From: Domibacillus tundrae
GTDB taxonomy: Bacteria; Bacillota; Bacilli; Bacillales; Domibacillaceae
Length of the DNA stretch: 60,771 bases
Assembly (NCBI RefSeq): GCF_000970675.1
Contig: NZ_LAJA01000022.1
Span: forward strand, 1-60,771
Reading direction: 5' to 3'
Within the stretch, counting starts at the first letter, position 1. Each line of letters starts with the position of its first letter. The notes under the pieces were generated by a model, which saw nothing but the letters and a program-made list of their open reading frames with translations, had not been told where the DNA came from and searched no databases. Both the position numbers and the translations under genes were made by a program. This document shows, piece by piece, positions 52,651-60,771 of this stretch.

Positions 52651-52821
52651 ATGGGCAAAAGAAGAGGAAGTGTCTTGATTCACCGAACTGAACGCAAAAG
52701 CATGTGGCTGTATAATGATAAACCACGTATACTGATGAGCCTAAACCCGTTCAGAATTCAAAGACAGATTGATTCCATCTTTGTGCCATTTAAAAAAACA
52801 TATCGACCGGATCCACCTTGA
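52651..52821 (+). CDS. Small basic protein
   Basis: Fifty-six residues, strongly basic (MGKRRGSVLIHRTERKSMWL...), ending RPDPP. GAAAGAGGTG precedes the ATG by 5-7 bases. Not found among the larger frames. No family recognised. Confidence 0.5.
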   Translation: MGKRRGSVLIHRTERKSMWLYNDKPRILMSLNPFRIQRQIDSIFVPFKKTYRPDPP

Positions 52822-52943
52822 CTGGCAGGACCATCGAAATAGCGAAAAGCGTTCATTCCTTCCCCTTTATTGCCATATTGCTTTTCTTCAAAAGAAAAAA
52901 CAAGTATGATGTGTGGTAACAACATGTAAGGAGGAAGTACATA

Positions 52944-53519
52944 ATGAAGAAGATAACAGGCTTGATGGGTGCTGCAATACTTACTGGAGGATTGCTTGCC
53001 GGCTGTTCAGCAGATTCTGAAAATGCGGCACCTGAAGAAGATACAGTAGAGGAAACAACAGTACCGGCAGAAACAGAAGAAACAGAGGAAACACAAAAAG
53101 CAGAACAAACGGCTGAAGATGCAGCAGGCAGTGCATCTGAATCAACAGAAAATGCTGCTAAAGAAGTAGATGAAGCCACACAGGATGCCCGGGACAGCCT
53201 TGGAGAAGCGGCAGATGCAGTCGAAGAAGAGGCGGCCGGCATTGGTGAAACAGTTGAAGAAGGCACGAATGATGTACAAGAGAGCATTGAAAATGAAACA
53301 GAAGAATCATCGGTTGAAGGAACAGAAGCAACTGGTACATTCAATGGTCTGGCTGATCCCCATACAGTTGAAATTGAAGTAGACGGCGTACCAAACGCGT
53401 ATCAGGTAGAAGCCGGCAGTGAGACGATGGCCAAACTTGAAGCGATGGAAACAGGCGATAGTGTAACATTCGTTTATGTAGAAAACGGGGAACAACTCGT
53501 TATTAATGATGTAAAATAA
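52944..53519 (+). CDS. Acidic lipoprotein
   Basis: A 191-residue lipoprotein with lipobox GGLLAGC (Cys about 21). Residues 25-130 are a low-complexity Glu/Thr/Ala-rich stretch, helical and probably a spacer. The last 60 residues (HTVEIEVDGVPNAYQVEAGS) form a small globular beta domain. It is expected on the outer membrane face. Function unknown. AAGGAGGA site; terminator after the stop. Confidence 0.8.
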   Translation: MKKITGLMGAAILTGGLLAGCSADSENAAPEEDTVEETTVPAETEETEETQKAEQTAEDAAGSASESTENAAKEVDEATQDARDSLGEAADAVEEEAAGIGETVEEGTNDVQESIENETEESSVEGTEATGTFNGLADPHTVEIEVDGVPNAYQVEAGSETMAKLEAMETGDSVTFVYVENGEQLVINDVK

Positions 53520-53526
53520 TAAATCA

Positions 53527-53560
53527 GAAAGCGTATCGTGTTCTGATGCGCTTTTTTTCG
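53527..53560 (+). terminator. Intrinsic terminator
   Basis: GAAAGCGTATC and GATGCGCTTTTTTTC form an imperfect stem followed by T residues. Confidence 0.6.
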
Positions 53561-53626
53561 TTTAAAAGAGTAAGAAAAGGGAAGAAAAAACTATGCGATT
53601 TAATGGGCAATAGGGGGATGCGATAT

Positions 53627-53956
53627 ATGAATACATCTGGAATGCTGCGCGGTTATTTAGCCAAAGTAATGGATCAGGAAAGCTTCTTTTTTCATGTTAT
53701 TAACTGCATGGAGAAACAGCTGGTTGATTGGGGCGTTAACACCATGCTTTTATTCAACTGGGAAAAGCAATCAGAGGATGTATTTGGTTTTTTTATTATC
53801 GATGGTTTTTCTTACTCTTTTGTTTTAAATAAACAAACATTAAGACAGCTGCAGGCACAGTCGCCTTACGCGATTGATCGTGCGCTTTGGGAATCGCTTA
53901 TCCAGGATGGTTTTATCTTAAAAGAAAGCAGCTACATTCACAAAGCATTTATGTAA
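53627..53956 (+). CDS. Hypothetical protein
   Basis: About 109 residues from ATG 53627, 9 bases after AGGGGG. Sequence is mixed alpha/beta (SFFFHVINCMEKQLVDWGVN, DVFGFFIIDGFSYSFVLNKQ). No membrane segment or motif recognised. An earlier ATG at 53618 falls too close to the ribosome site. Confidence 0.6.
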   Translation: MNTSGMLRGYLAKVMDQESFFFHVINCMEKQLVDWGVNTMLLFNWEKQSEDVFGFFIIDGFSYSFVLNKQTLRQLQAQSPYAIDRALWESLIQDGFILKESSYIHKAFM

Positions 53957-53993
53957 AAAAGCGCGCGGGAAATAATTCCCGCGCGCTTTTTTA
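53957..53993. terminator. Bidirectional terminator
   Basis: AAAAAGCGCGCGGGAA pairs with TTCCCGCGCGCTTTTTT around ATAA. Separates the converging hypothetical gene and proA. Confidence 0.9.
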
Positions 53994-55241
53994 ATGCCGT
54001 ATTTGCCCGGAACCGCGGACGAGTGATTTCACTGTTGTAATCGCTTTTAATCCCATTGGACCACGCGCATGGAGCTTTTGTGTACTAATACCAATTTCAG
54101 CGCCGTAACCAAATTGTTCTCCATCTGTAAATCGTGTGGAGGCGTTTCGGTATAAAACGGCGGCATCAATCCCACGGAAAAATAAATCCGCATGCTCATC
54201 GTTTTCTGTTACGATCGCTTCGGAATGCTTTGTACCGTAGCGGTTAATATGAGAAACGGCTTCCCGCGTATCTCCAACGAGCTTAGCAGAAAGTGTCATT
54301 GCTAAGTATTCCTGTCCCCAGTCTTCTTCAGAAGCAGGAATGACATTATTATACTCACGGGTTAATTCTTCATCTCCACGCACTTCTACACCCGCAGTCT
54401 GAAGGACGGACATTAATTCCTGCTGGTACGGCCAATCACGGTGGATCAAAAGGCTTTCTGCTGCATTGCACACAGATGGACGGTGTGTTTTTGCATTTAA
54501 TGCAATGTTTATAGCCATCTCTTTTTCGGCCGATTCATCGATGAAAATATGGCAATTGCCAACGCCTGTTTCAAGAACAGGAACTGTAGACTGCTTGATA
54601 ACAGATTGAATTAATCCGGCGCCCCCGCGCGGAATGAGCACGTCTAAATAATCATTTAGCTTAAACATTTCTGATGCGGTCGCTCGGCTTGTATCCTCCA
54701 AAAGCTGGAGCGCGTCAGTTGGAATTGGTGATTGATCAAGTGCCTGCTTCATAACAGCAGTCAGCGCTTTATTGGAATGGAGGGCAGATGTGCTTCCACG
54801 CAGCAATACTGCATTGCCTGCTTTCAAACAAAGTGTCGCAGCATCAACAGTTACATTTGGGCGTGCTTCATAGACCATGCCGACAACGCCAAGCGGAACA
54901 CGAATCGTTTCAATATTCAGGCCGTGTTCCGTTGTCCATGATTCCACGACTTCCCCAATCGGATCGTCTAATTTCGTCAGCTGACGGACTGAGTTTGCAA
55001 TCGCTGAAATGCGGTCTTCAGTCAGTTGCAGCCGATCGAGCAGTGAATCGGTGAAACCGGCTTCGCGCCCCGCATCCATATCTTGCTCATTAGCAGCTAA
55101 AATAGCAGGTGTCTGATCGATTAAAGCATCTGCAATAAGCAGAAGTGCGTCATTTTTCTCTTTCGTTGATTTCATCGCCATGTCAAAAGATGCTTGTTTT
55201 AAAAGCGTGGCTTTTTGTAAAAGTTCACTCATTTTCCCCAC
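53991..55241 (-). CDS. proA: Gamma-glutamyl phosphate reductase ProA
   Basis: A 416-residue enzyme reducing gamma-glutamyl phosphate to the semialdehyde, second step of proline synthesis. NVTVDAATLCLKAGNAVLLR binds NADPH and the catalytic Cys is in KTHRPSVCNAAESLL. Two bases after proB, clearly one operon. Normal length. Confidence 0.96.
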   Translation of the reverse strand: MGKMSELLQKATLLKQASFDMAMKSTKEKNDALLLIADALIDQTPAILAANEQDMDAGREAGFTDSLLDRLQLTEDRISAIANSVRQLTKLDDPIGEVVESWTTEHGLNIETIRVPLGVVGMVYEARPNVTVDAATLCLKAGNAVLLRGSTSALHSNKALTAVMKQALDQSPIPTDALQLLEDTSRATASEMFKLNDYLDVLIPRGGAGLIQSVIKQSTVPVLETGVGNCHIFIDESAEKEMAINIALNAKTHRPSVCNAAESLLIHRDWPYQQELMSVLQTAGVEVRGDEELTREYNNVIPASEEDWGQEYLAMTLSAKLVGDTREAVSHINRYGTKHSEAIVTENDEHADLFFRGIDAAVLYRNASTRFTDGEQFGYGAEIGISTQKLHARGPMGLKAITTVKSLVRGSGQIRH

Positions 55242-55243
55242 TC

Positions 55244-56359
55244 CTAGCCTTCATTTTTTAATGTGACCCAGTTGTCACGATGAATCACTTCAGCCCGTTC
55301 GTTAATTGAATACGCTTTTGCTTCAGGGCCTGGCAGTCCTTTCACTTTTTCAAGGTCGATAGATGAATAAAATACTTGGCCGCGGCCAAGGAGATTGCCG
55401 TTTTTATTGCGCACATCCACTACATCTAGTGCATCGAATAAACCGTCGATAGCTATAATTCCAACAGGAAGGAGGCTTTTCCGACCCTTTAGGACGGCGG
55501 TTTCCGCCCCAGTATCAATCGTAATGGTTCCAGATGGTTTAGCGTGGTGGGCAAGCCATTGCTTTTTTCGCTGCATATGCTGTTGCATCGGTGATCCGAT
55601 GTACGTTCCATCGCCTTTTCCTTCGACGATGTCCAGCAGCTTGCGTTCACCAGTGCCATTGCCGATAAAAACAGAAACACCAAGAGATTGTGCTTTATCC
55701 GCTGCTAATAGTTTGGATTTCATGCCGCCGGTTCCGACTGACGACCCGCTTCCACCGGCTGCTTGGAGCATCTCGCTAGAAATAGCAGGGACGAAATTAA
55801 ACCGCTTCGCATCCGGATTTGTTTTCGGGTTGCTGTCATAAAGCCCATTAATATCAGTTAAAATGACCAGTCCATCCGCCTGCAAAAAGCCGCTGACGAG
55901 TGCTGACAGCATATCGTTGTCTCCATACGTCAATTCTTCAATTGAAATAGAGTCATTTTCATTAATAATCGGCACGGCACCGCGATTTAAAAGTTCGGTC
56001 ATCGATGTATAAAAATTTTGGAACCGTCCTTTTGAGTAAAAATCGCCTTTCGTCAAAAGTATTTGAGCAGCTGTAATGCCCTTTGGTGACAGGTGCGAAA
56101 TGTATCGCTGAATTAATAAGCTTTGCCCAACGGCGGCAGATGCCTGGCGGGCAGCCATCACTTTCGGGCGGGATGGATAACCGAGTGCCCGAAAGCCGGC
56201 AGCCACTGCACCCGATGAGACAACAATGACTTCATGTCCCGCTTGTTTCATCGCCGAAATAGCCGACGTGTGGTCAGCAATTTTTTCTTCAACAATATTT
56301 CCGCTGTGATCTGTTAACGAACTGCTGCCGATTTTCACGACAATACGTTGTTTTTTCAT
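55244..56359 (-). CDS. proB: Glutamate 5-kinase ProB
   Basis: A 371-residue kinase for the first step of proline synthesis. The amino acid kinase domain has [21 protein letters not shown] and [21 protein letters not shown]; a C-terminal PUA domain (about 280-371) includes [20 protein letters not shown]-like sequence. Normal full length. It is preceded by a T-box leader, so it responds to uncharged tRNA. Confidence 0.96.
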   Translation of the reverse strand: MKKQRIVVKIGSSSLTDHSGNIVEEKIADHTSAISAMKQAGHEVIVVSSGAVAAGFRALGYPSRPKVMAARQASAAVGQSLLIQRYISHLSPKGITAAQILLTKGDFYSKGRFQNFYTSMTELLNRGAVPIINENDSISIEELTYGDNDMLSALVSGFLQADGLVILTDINGLYDSNPKTNPDAKRFNFVPAISSEMLQAAGGSGSSVGTGGMKSKLLAADKAQSLGVSVFIGNGTGERKLLDIVEGKGDGTYIGSPMQQHMQRKKQWLAHHAKPSGTITIDTGAETAVLKGRKSLLPVGIIAIDGLFDALDVVDVRNKNGNLLGRGQVFYSSIDLEKVKGLPGPEAKAYSINERAEVIHRDNWVTLKNEG

Positions 56360-56379
56360 GAGTCTTCATTCCTTTTCAA

Positions 56380-56622
56380 TAAAAAAAAGCACACCGAATC
56401 GTCCATAAAGGACGGGTATGCTTTCCGTGGTACCACCTTTTTTGACGCGAAACTGCGCCCACTTTACATCCGTAACGGGGAAAAACCGGCTTATGTTTTC
56501 ATAAGCAATGTTTACTAGGGCAGGTTCAATGATGTTTTCCGCAGGAGTTTTTCAGCCGGTGAACCCCTTCTCTGATCCGGATACATGTCATTTACTGATC
56601 CCATCATTTTATCAATATTCTT
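56380..56622 (-). ncRNA. T-box leader of proBA
   Basis: Reading leftward the leader contains the T-box AAGGTGGTACCACGG (56439-56425) followed by a terminator stem GCATACCCGTCC / GGACGATTCGGTGTGC and a U-run (56421-56381). This is the standard tRNA-sensing antitermination layout; with proBA downstream the effector should be tRNA-Pro. I could not fix the specifier codon with certainty. Confidence 0.88.
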
Positions 56623-56626
56623 CTTT

Positions 56627-56654
56627 ATTATCGTATATTCTGACTATTTGTCAA
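56627..56654 (-). promoter_or_regulatory. proBA promoter
   Basis: TTGACA (56654-56649), 16-base spacer, GATAAT (56632-56627). The -35 lies inside the last codons of the Nudix gene. Confidence 0.65.
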
Positions 56655-57279
56655 GTACAGGTGGGTGCTCCCGGATCACATCAAGAAAATGCTTAAGAAT
56701 CCGGGCGGTTAATCCCCAAATGATTCGGTTTTCATAAAAATAAAAATATTCTTCCATTGATTTTGTTTGCCAGTTGTACTCTTTTCCCTGGCTAATTAAA
56801 TGAAATGGAAAATTTTCGTCCGGCTCAGGTCGCAGCTGAATGTAATGAATGTCCGGAACTGCTTTTAATAAAAAATCAAGTGGCACTGTAAATATTTCAT
56901 CGACTTCCGCCTTGTTTAAATTCATTTCGGACAAGTTAATCATTCCTGCGTAGGTGTAAATAATCGTACCGAACGGGGAGAGCATAAAGTCAAGAGGGAA
57001 GAGAAGATCAATATTCTCCGCTGGAACCCCAAGTTCCTCGTGTGCTTCCCGAATTGCCGCAAATTCAGGATCTGGATCGTCAAGGTCAATTTTACCGCCG
57101 GGAAAACAAATTTCACCTGGCTGCCGCCGCATAAACAGAGAACGGACTTCAAATAAAACATGAAGTCCATCTTCTTTTTGAACGAGAGGAAGCAGCAATG
57201 AAAATTTAGACAGATTTTCACTGCCCAGTATATCCGGGGTTCTGTGTAAAAAAACGGATTTTAATTCATCAATATTCAT
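56644..57279 (-). CDS. Nudix hydrolase, CoA pyrophosphatase-like
   Basis: A 211-residue Nudix protein. PGEICFPGGKIDLDDPDPEF plus AAIREAHEELGV is the extended Nudix box of the YeaB/NudL CoA-pyrophosphatase group, preceded by the UPF0035-type VLFEVRSLFMRRQ. It would hydrolyse CoA or related nucleotides. ATG 57279 follows TGGAG. Its end overlaps the proBA promoter. Confidence 0.85.
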   Translation of the reverse strand: MNIDELKSVFLHRTPDILGSENLSKFSLLLPLVQKEDGLHVLFEVRSLFMRRQPGEICFPGGKIDLDDPDPEFAAIREAHEELGVPAENIDLLFPLDFMLSPFGTIIYTYAGMINLSEMNLNKAEVDEIFTVPLDFLLKAVPDIHYIQLRPEPDENFPFHLISQGKEYNWQTKSMEEYFYFYENRIIWGLTARILKHFLDVIREHPPVLDK

Positions 57280-57639
57280 GCAAACAGCTCCAGATTTTTT
57301 CTTTTATTATAGTAGATTTACACGATTTAAAAAAGCCGGGCAGGGTGAGGAAGAGGTATTTGTGACAATTTATAATGCATACACACTTTTGCAGGGCTTT
57401 TGATCAGCAGTTATTCGATTCTTTTCTTGGTAGGTTTTTTCAAATGTGCATGGTATAGACACGAATTAATTCCTTAAAACACCATTTTATTGGAGTGGGA
57501 TGGGTGGGTTCAACGATTAGAATAAAAACCACAAAATTCAATTTTACTATTTTAACAATGTGCATAATTCAAATTAAAAATAACCATATACAAAAGCAAC
57601 AGACATCTTTTAGGGAAGCTGTCCCGCTTTTTTACTTGA

Positions 57640-57775
57640 AGCCGATAGGTGAAGCTGTCCGGACTTCGCGCACCTTAGGGCAGTGCGGAAGCCTCCTCGG
57701 CGTCCGCCTGCGGGGTCTTCCGACTCACTGTGCATCCCGCAGGAGTCTTCGCCCGAACGGCTTCACCAGGTGTTT
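57640..57775. repeat. GC-rich interspersed-repeat-like block
   Basis: Much richer in GC than its surroundings, with paired words: CCTGCGGGG and CCCGCAGGAG, GGAAG and CTTCC, GTGAAGCTG near both sides. Blocks with this look recur in many Bacillaceae genomes, from memory. No coding function. Confidence 0.5.
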
Positions 57776-57941
57776 AGAAAAGCAGCGATGGAGAGCGGGT
57801 CTTTATATACGGCAATTCTTTCACAATCGTCCGGGACATTTCTATGTATTCTTTCACTTAAAAAATTTAATTTGTCTACACGCTAACCATAGTTAAAACT
57901 ATGGCCTATAAAAAAAGAATTATGTATGTACAAAAACGATA

Positions 57942-58158
57942 TTAAAAAGGCTTTGTCACCATTAAAATAATCAACAGGACAGCTGCAAGGTGAGTAATAC
58001 CATTAAATGACGCCATTTTTTTGCCAATATGAACATAAGAATCCGGAAAATTGTCTCCTTGATGAGCATCCAAAATTTTCTTTTGCTCAGCTATTTTCTT
58101 TAGAAGAATAACGGCAACAATTGGCTGAATTGATTGCTATGTAAATAACAAAAGACAC
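57942..58158 (-). pseudogene. Frameshifted small membrane protein gene
   Basis: A GGAGGAG site and GTG at 58158 begin VSFVIYIA; one frame over, the sequence continues QSIQPIVAVILLKKIAEQKK and ends GITHLAAVLLIILMVTKPF with a stop at 57942. Two hydrophobic segments would frame a charged loop. One base change restores a single frame of about 72 codons. No family recognised. Confidence 0.5.
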
Positions 58159-58510
58159 AGAACTCTCCTCCTATAATTTCGGTAGAATCATCATGCTAAA
58201 AATAGTAATAAGATTGTTGAAAATATTTCAAAAAAGAAATTTCTTCTTTGTGATTTAAATATCGATTTTTCTTTTTACAATAAAATGCCAGTGAAATATG
58301 AGGAACTGCAGGAGAATGTAGATGGGAAAAGAATGTCTTCCTTTTGCTTCTAAAGACAGCGTCTTATCCGTATTCATAATTAGGAGCCAAAATAGATGGT
58401 GAAAAATTTTGATTTTACAGTGTGAAAATATTCAAAAAAAATGTATGATAGAAGAAGTACATACATCAGCGATGCGCTGACTAATTTTTACAAATGAGGA
58501 GTCCTGGAAG

Positions 58511-59596
58511 ATGACACAAGAATTGACCGTACAATTAGCTGACAAAAAAAGAGAAAAACCCGATCAGGCAAATCTCGGGTTTGGCCGTGTTTTTACCGAT
58601 CATATGTTTATGATGGATTATACGGAAGGCAAAGGATGGCATGATGCGCGCATCACTCCGTATCAGCCGATTACCCTCGATCCGTCGGCTATGGTGTTCC
58701 ATTACGGACAGACGGTATTCGAAGGGATGAAAGCTTATTTAACGGAAGAAGGCCGCGTATTTTTATTCCGTCCGGAAAAAAATATGGAACGTCTAAACCG
58801 CTCAAACGACCGCCTCTGCATTCCGCAGATTGATGGTGACTTTGTCATCGAAGGATTAAAGCAGCTGATCAAGGTTGACCAGGAATGGATTCCAACTGCT
58901 GAAGGCACATCATTATACATTCGTCCGTTTATTATTGCGACAGAACCGTTCCTTGGTGTAGCGCCTGCAAAAAACTATACGTTTATGATTATTATGTCAC
59001 CGGTGGGGCTTTACTACAAAGAAGGCATTGCACCGGTTAAAATTTTAGTGGAAAATGAATTTGTCCGCGCGGTAAAAGGCGGCACCGGCGAAGCAAAAAC
59101 AGGCGGCAATTATGCATCCAGCTTAAAAGCGCAGGAGCTTGCGACTGGAAAAGAATATTCCCAGGTACTTTGGCTCGATGGAGTAGAGAAAAAATATATT
59201 GAAGAAGTTGGCAGCATGAATGTCTTCTTTAAAATCAACGGTGAAGTTGTTACGCCTGCACTGAACGGAAGCATTTTACATGGTGTTACCCGTGACTCGG
59301 TCATTCAATTATTGAAGCACTGGAATGTTCCCGTTTCCGAGCGCCGTATTTCAATGGAAGAAATTGCACAGGCACACCGTGACGAAAAATTGGAAGAAGC
59401 ATTTGGTACAGGCACCGCTGCTGTTATTTCGCCGATCGGTGAGTTTTTCTGGGGTGATGAACAAATGGTATTGAACGGTGGAAAAACGGGAGAGTTATCG
59501 AAACGAATTTATGATACAATTACTGGCATTCAAAAAGGTGCTCTTGAAGATCCATTTGGCTGGGTAACAGAAGTACCGGTTTCTGCGGGAAAATAA
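58511..59596 (+). CDS. ilvE: Branched-chain amino acid aminotransferase
   Basis: A 361-residue class-IV PLP aminotransferase for Leu, Ile and Val. GQTVFEGMKAYLTEEGRVFL, YIRPFIIATEPFLGV, GTGEAKTGGNYASSLKAQ (PLP-Lys region) and EEVGSMNVFF are conserved. It is the long (type II) form, as YwaA/YbgE of Bacillus. GAGGAG site before ATG. Terminator at 59670. Confidence 0.94.
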   Translation: MTQELTVQLADKKREKPDQANLGFGRVFTDHMFMMDYTEGKGWHDARITPYQPITLDPSAMVFHYGQTVFEGMKAYLTEEGRVFLFRPEKNMERLNRSNDRLCIPQIDGDFVIEGLKQLIKVDQEWIPTAEGTSLYIRPFIIATEPFLGVAPAKNYTFMIIMSPVGLYYKEGIAPVKILVENEFVRAVKGGTGEAKTGGNYASSLKAQELATGKEYSQVLWLDGVEKKYIEEVGSMNVFFKINGEVVTPALNGSILHGVTRDSVIQLLKHWNVPVSERRISMEEIAQAHRDEKLEEAFGTGTAAVISPIGEFFWGDEQMVLNGGKTGELSKRIYDTITGIQKGALEDPFGWVTEVPVSAGK

Positions 59597-59667
59597 TAAC
59601 ATAAAGAATCAAAGGCTAAAAGCGTGGCGTCCTGCCGCAACGCCTTCGTGATCCACATCGTGCGGAC

Positions 59668-59702
59668 CCAACGAACTGCTTTCGGGCAGTTCGTTTATTT
59701 TC
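59668..59702 (+). terminator. ilvE terminator
   Basis: AACGAACTGC pairs with GCAGTTCGTT around TTTCGG, then TATTTTC. Confidence 0.8.
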
Positions 59703-59721
59703 TAAAAATAGAGGTGTTGAA

Positions 59722-60642
59722 ATGTCAGCGGTTTCACTAGGATTTGATTTGTCATTGATTGATTTGCATGATTTGGGGTTATCGAGACGGACTAGTTCGT
59801 ATGTTTTTCATGAATCGAAAAAAGCGATTATTGAAACGAGTGCAAGCCCATCTGTCCCTTATTTACTTCGCGGGTTAAAAGAGCTTGGAATATCACCGGA
59901 GGAAATTGAGTATGTCATTGTTACTCATATCCATCTTGATCATTCAGGCGGTGCGGGTTTGTTTTTACAGTCTTGTCCAAATGCAAAACTAGTTGTCCAC
60001 CCAAAAGGCTCACGTCACTTAGCAGATCCGAGCCGGCTTATTGCAAGTGCAAAAATGGTGTACGGCGATCAGTTTGAAGACTTGTTTGATCCGATTGTGC
60101 CGATTCCTAAAGAACGAATTATCGAGATGGAGGATGGCGGGAAATTGGACCTTGGCGGACGGGAACTGGCATTTGTTCACACGCCTGGACATGCCAATCA
60201 TCACTTTTCAATTTATGATAAAAAATCCAATGGAATTTTCACTGGTGACACGGCAGGTATCCAATATGCGCAGCTCACTGATGAAGGGTTTTCGTTTTAT
60301 TTGCCAACGACATCACCGAATCAATTTAACCCGGATGAAATGAAAAAATCCATCCAAAAAATGATGTCGTTTAACCCGGAACGAATTTACTTTGGCCACT
60401 ACGGAATGACGGAAGATCCGGAAACAGCCATTGACATGGTGATAGAATGGCTGGATATTTTCATGGAAACAGCAGTAGGAATAACAGATGCTGACGAACT
60501 TGCGGCCTTATTATATTCAAGAGCACAGCAGTATCTGTTTCAAAACGGCATAGATGATAATCATCCTGTACATGACATTCTCCGCATGGATTTTCATATT
60601 TGTTCTCAGGGGATTATTCTTTATAAAGAATTGAATAAGTAA
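59722..60642 (+). CDS. Metallo-beta-lactamase-fold hydrolase
   Basis: A 306-residue MBL-fold protein. The metal motif is VTHIHLDHSGGAG, with further His/Asp in VHTPGHANHHFS, FTGDTAGI and FGHYG. The family covers glyoxalase-II-like and other hydrolases; substrate is unclear. GAGGTG site before ATG. Confidence 0.88.
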   Translation: MSAVSLGFDLSLIDLHDLGLSRRTSSYVFHESKKAIIETSASPSVPYLLRGLKELGISPEEIEYVIVTHIHLDHSGGAGLFLQSCPNAKLVVHPKGSRHLADPSRLIASAKMVYGDQFEDLFDPIVPIPKERIIEMEDGGKLDLGGRELAFVHTPGHANHHFSIYDKKSNGIFTGDTAGIQYAQLTDEGFSFYLPTTSPNQFNPDEMKKSIQKMMSFNPERIYFGHYGMTEDPETAIDMVIEWLDIFMETAVGITDADELAALLYSRAQQYLFQNGIDDNHPVHDILRMDFHICSQGIILYKELNK

Positions 60643-60663
60643 TCGACAAAGGGAGCCGCCAGT

Positions 60664-60750
60664 TTGAAGTTGGTCTTTACACATTCGGAGATAATCGAAT
60701 TATTGGCTGTAGAAATTGCGCCGACCGTTCGAAGAGAAATTAATAAATAG
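60664..60750 (+). CDS. Very short frame, doubtful
   Basis: Twenty-eight codons from TTG 60664, 8-9 bases after AAAGGGAG: LKLVFTHSEIIELLAVEIAP then TVRREINK. The ribosome site is good but the product is tiny and unrecognised. A stem beginning AAAAGCCGGCGA is cut by the window edge. Confidence 0.3.
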   Translation: MKLVFTHSEIIELLAVEIAPTVRREINK

Positions 60751-60771
60751 ACTACATACAAAAGCCGGCGA

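Larger units (their letters stand above)
57280..58510. other. Long intergenic region with repeat and broken gene
   Basis: About 1.2 kb. It has a GC-rich dyad-containing block (about 57640-57775), a stem CCATAGTT/AACTATGG (57885-57904), a frameshifted minus-strand membrane gene (57942-58158) and the AT-rich promoter region of the aminotransferase gene. The 133-codon frame at 57495-57896 runs through the repeat and is not credible. Confidence 0.55.

Noticed and set aside
57495-57896. 133-codon plus-strand frame
   Set aside because: Most of it is the translation of the GC-rich repeat block; composition is not protein-like.
58395-58450. CodY-like box before ilvE
   Set aside because: AT-rich GAAAATATTC resembles part of the CodY motif, but the match is poor and expected by chance in such sequence.

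Overview
The window comes from a spore-forming, low-to-moderate GC Firmicute of the Bacillaceae. Two CotX-family spore-coat genes and a GerD-like germination lipoprotein point to a spore former. The order aconitase – thioesterase YneP – YneQ – YneR – PlsY – ParE – ParC matches, from memory, the citB–yneP–yneQ–yneR–plsY–parE–parC order of Bacillus subtilis. Strong AGGAGG ribosome sites, TTG/GTG starts, a T-box in front of proBA and a cobalamin riboswitch fit the same group. I cannot name the species.

Layout. 0–19.5 kb is a variable, decayed region. It holds a DUF2975/HTH pair, a Dus enzyme, YunC, an ABC-F ATPase, a thioesterase, two DUF948 genes, GerD, other lipoproteins, an SH3b secreted protein and the CotX cluster. 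Between them lie many broken pieces: three fragments of acetate kinase (ackA) at separate sites, an integrase N-terminus, the end of an IS3-type transposase, a tRNA 3' end, a GNAT fragment and a winged-helix fragment. 19.6–36.3 kb is core: CorA, aconitase, riboswitch–cobT–bluB, a gamma-glutamyltransferase/M20 peptidase pair, yneP–yneQ, yneR, a split Jag_N/FapA gene, plsY and parE–parC. 36.3–49.4 kb holds small membrane genes, a TetR–MFS pair, HAD, MetAP, a zinc-binding lipoprotein behind two Zur-like boxes, YitT, aldehyde dehydrogenase, CspA, a truncated Spo0M-like gene, a MocR regulator and msrA. 52.6–60.8 kb holds a lipoprotein, proBA with its T-box, a Nudix hydrolase, a branched-chain aminotransferase and a metallo-beta-lactamase-fold hydrolase.

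The most striking feature is at about 49.85–52.34 kb. A roughly 2.5-kb insert has broken the host gene yfkAB (radical SAM). The insert contains only a large serine recombinase and a divergent promoter plus about the first 246 codons of yfkAB, written in the recombinase's codon style (arginines AGA/AGG) and fused in frame to the host-coded last third (arginines mostly CGN). The displaced host 5' end, with its own ribosome site, lies just beyond the other edge, carrying a frameshift and an apparent large deletion. A 7-bp direct repeat, TCACTTT, lies at both edges. I read this as a minimal integrating element that restores the gene it lands in with a recoded replacement and its own promoter.

Functional links. 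The riboswitch, cobT and bluB form a cobalamin lower-ligand unit. The M20 peptidase and gamma-glutamyltransferase abut and probably process glutamyl compounds together. yfkAB and msrA overlap by four bases and are probably coupled. parE–parC has a LexA-like box upstream. Many fragments in 0–19 kb suggest repeated insertion and loss at this locus.
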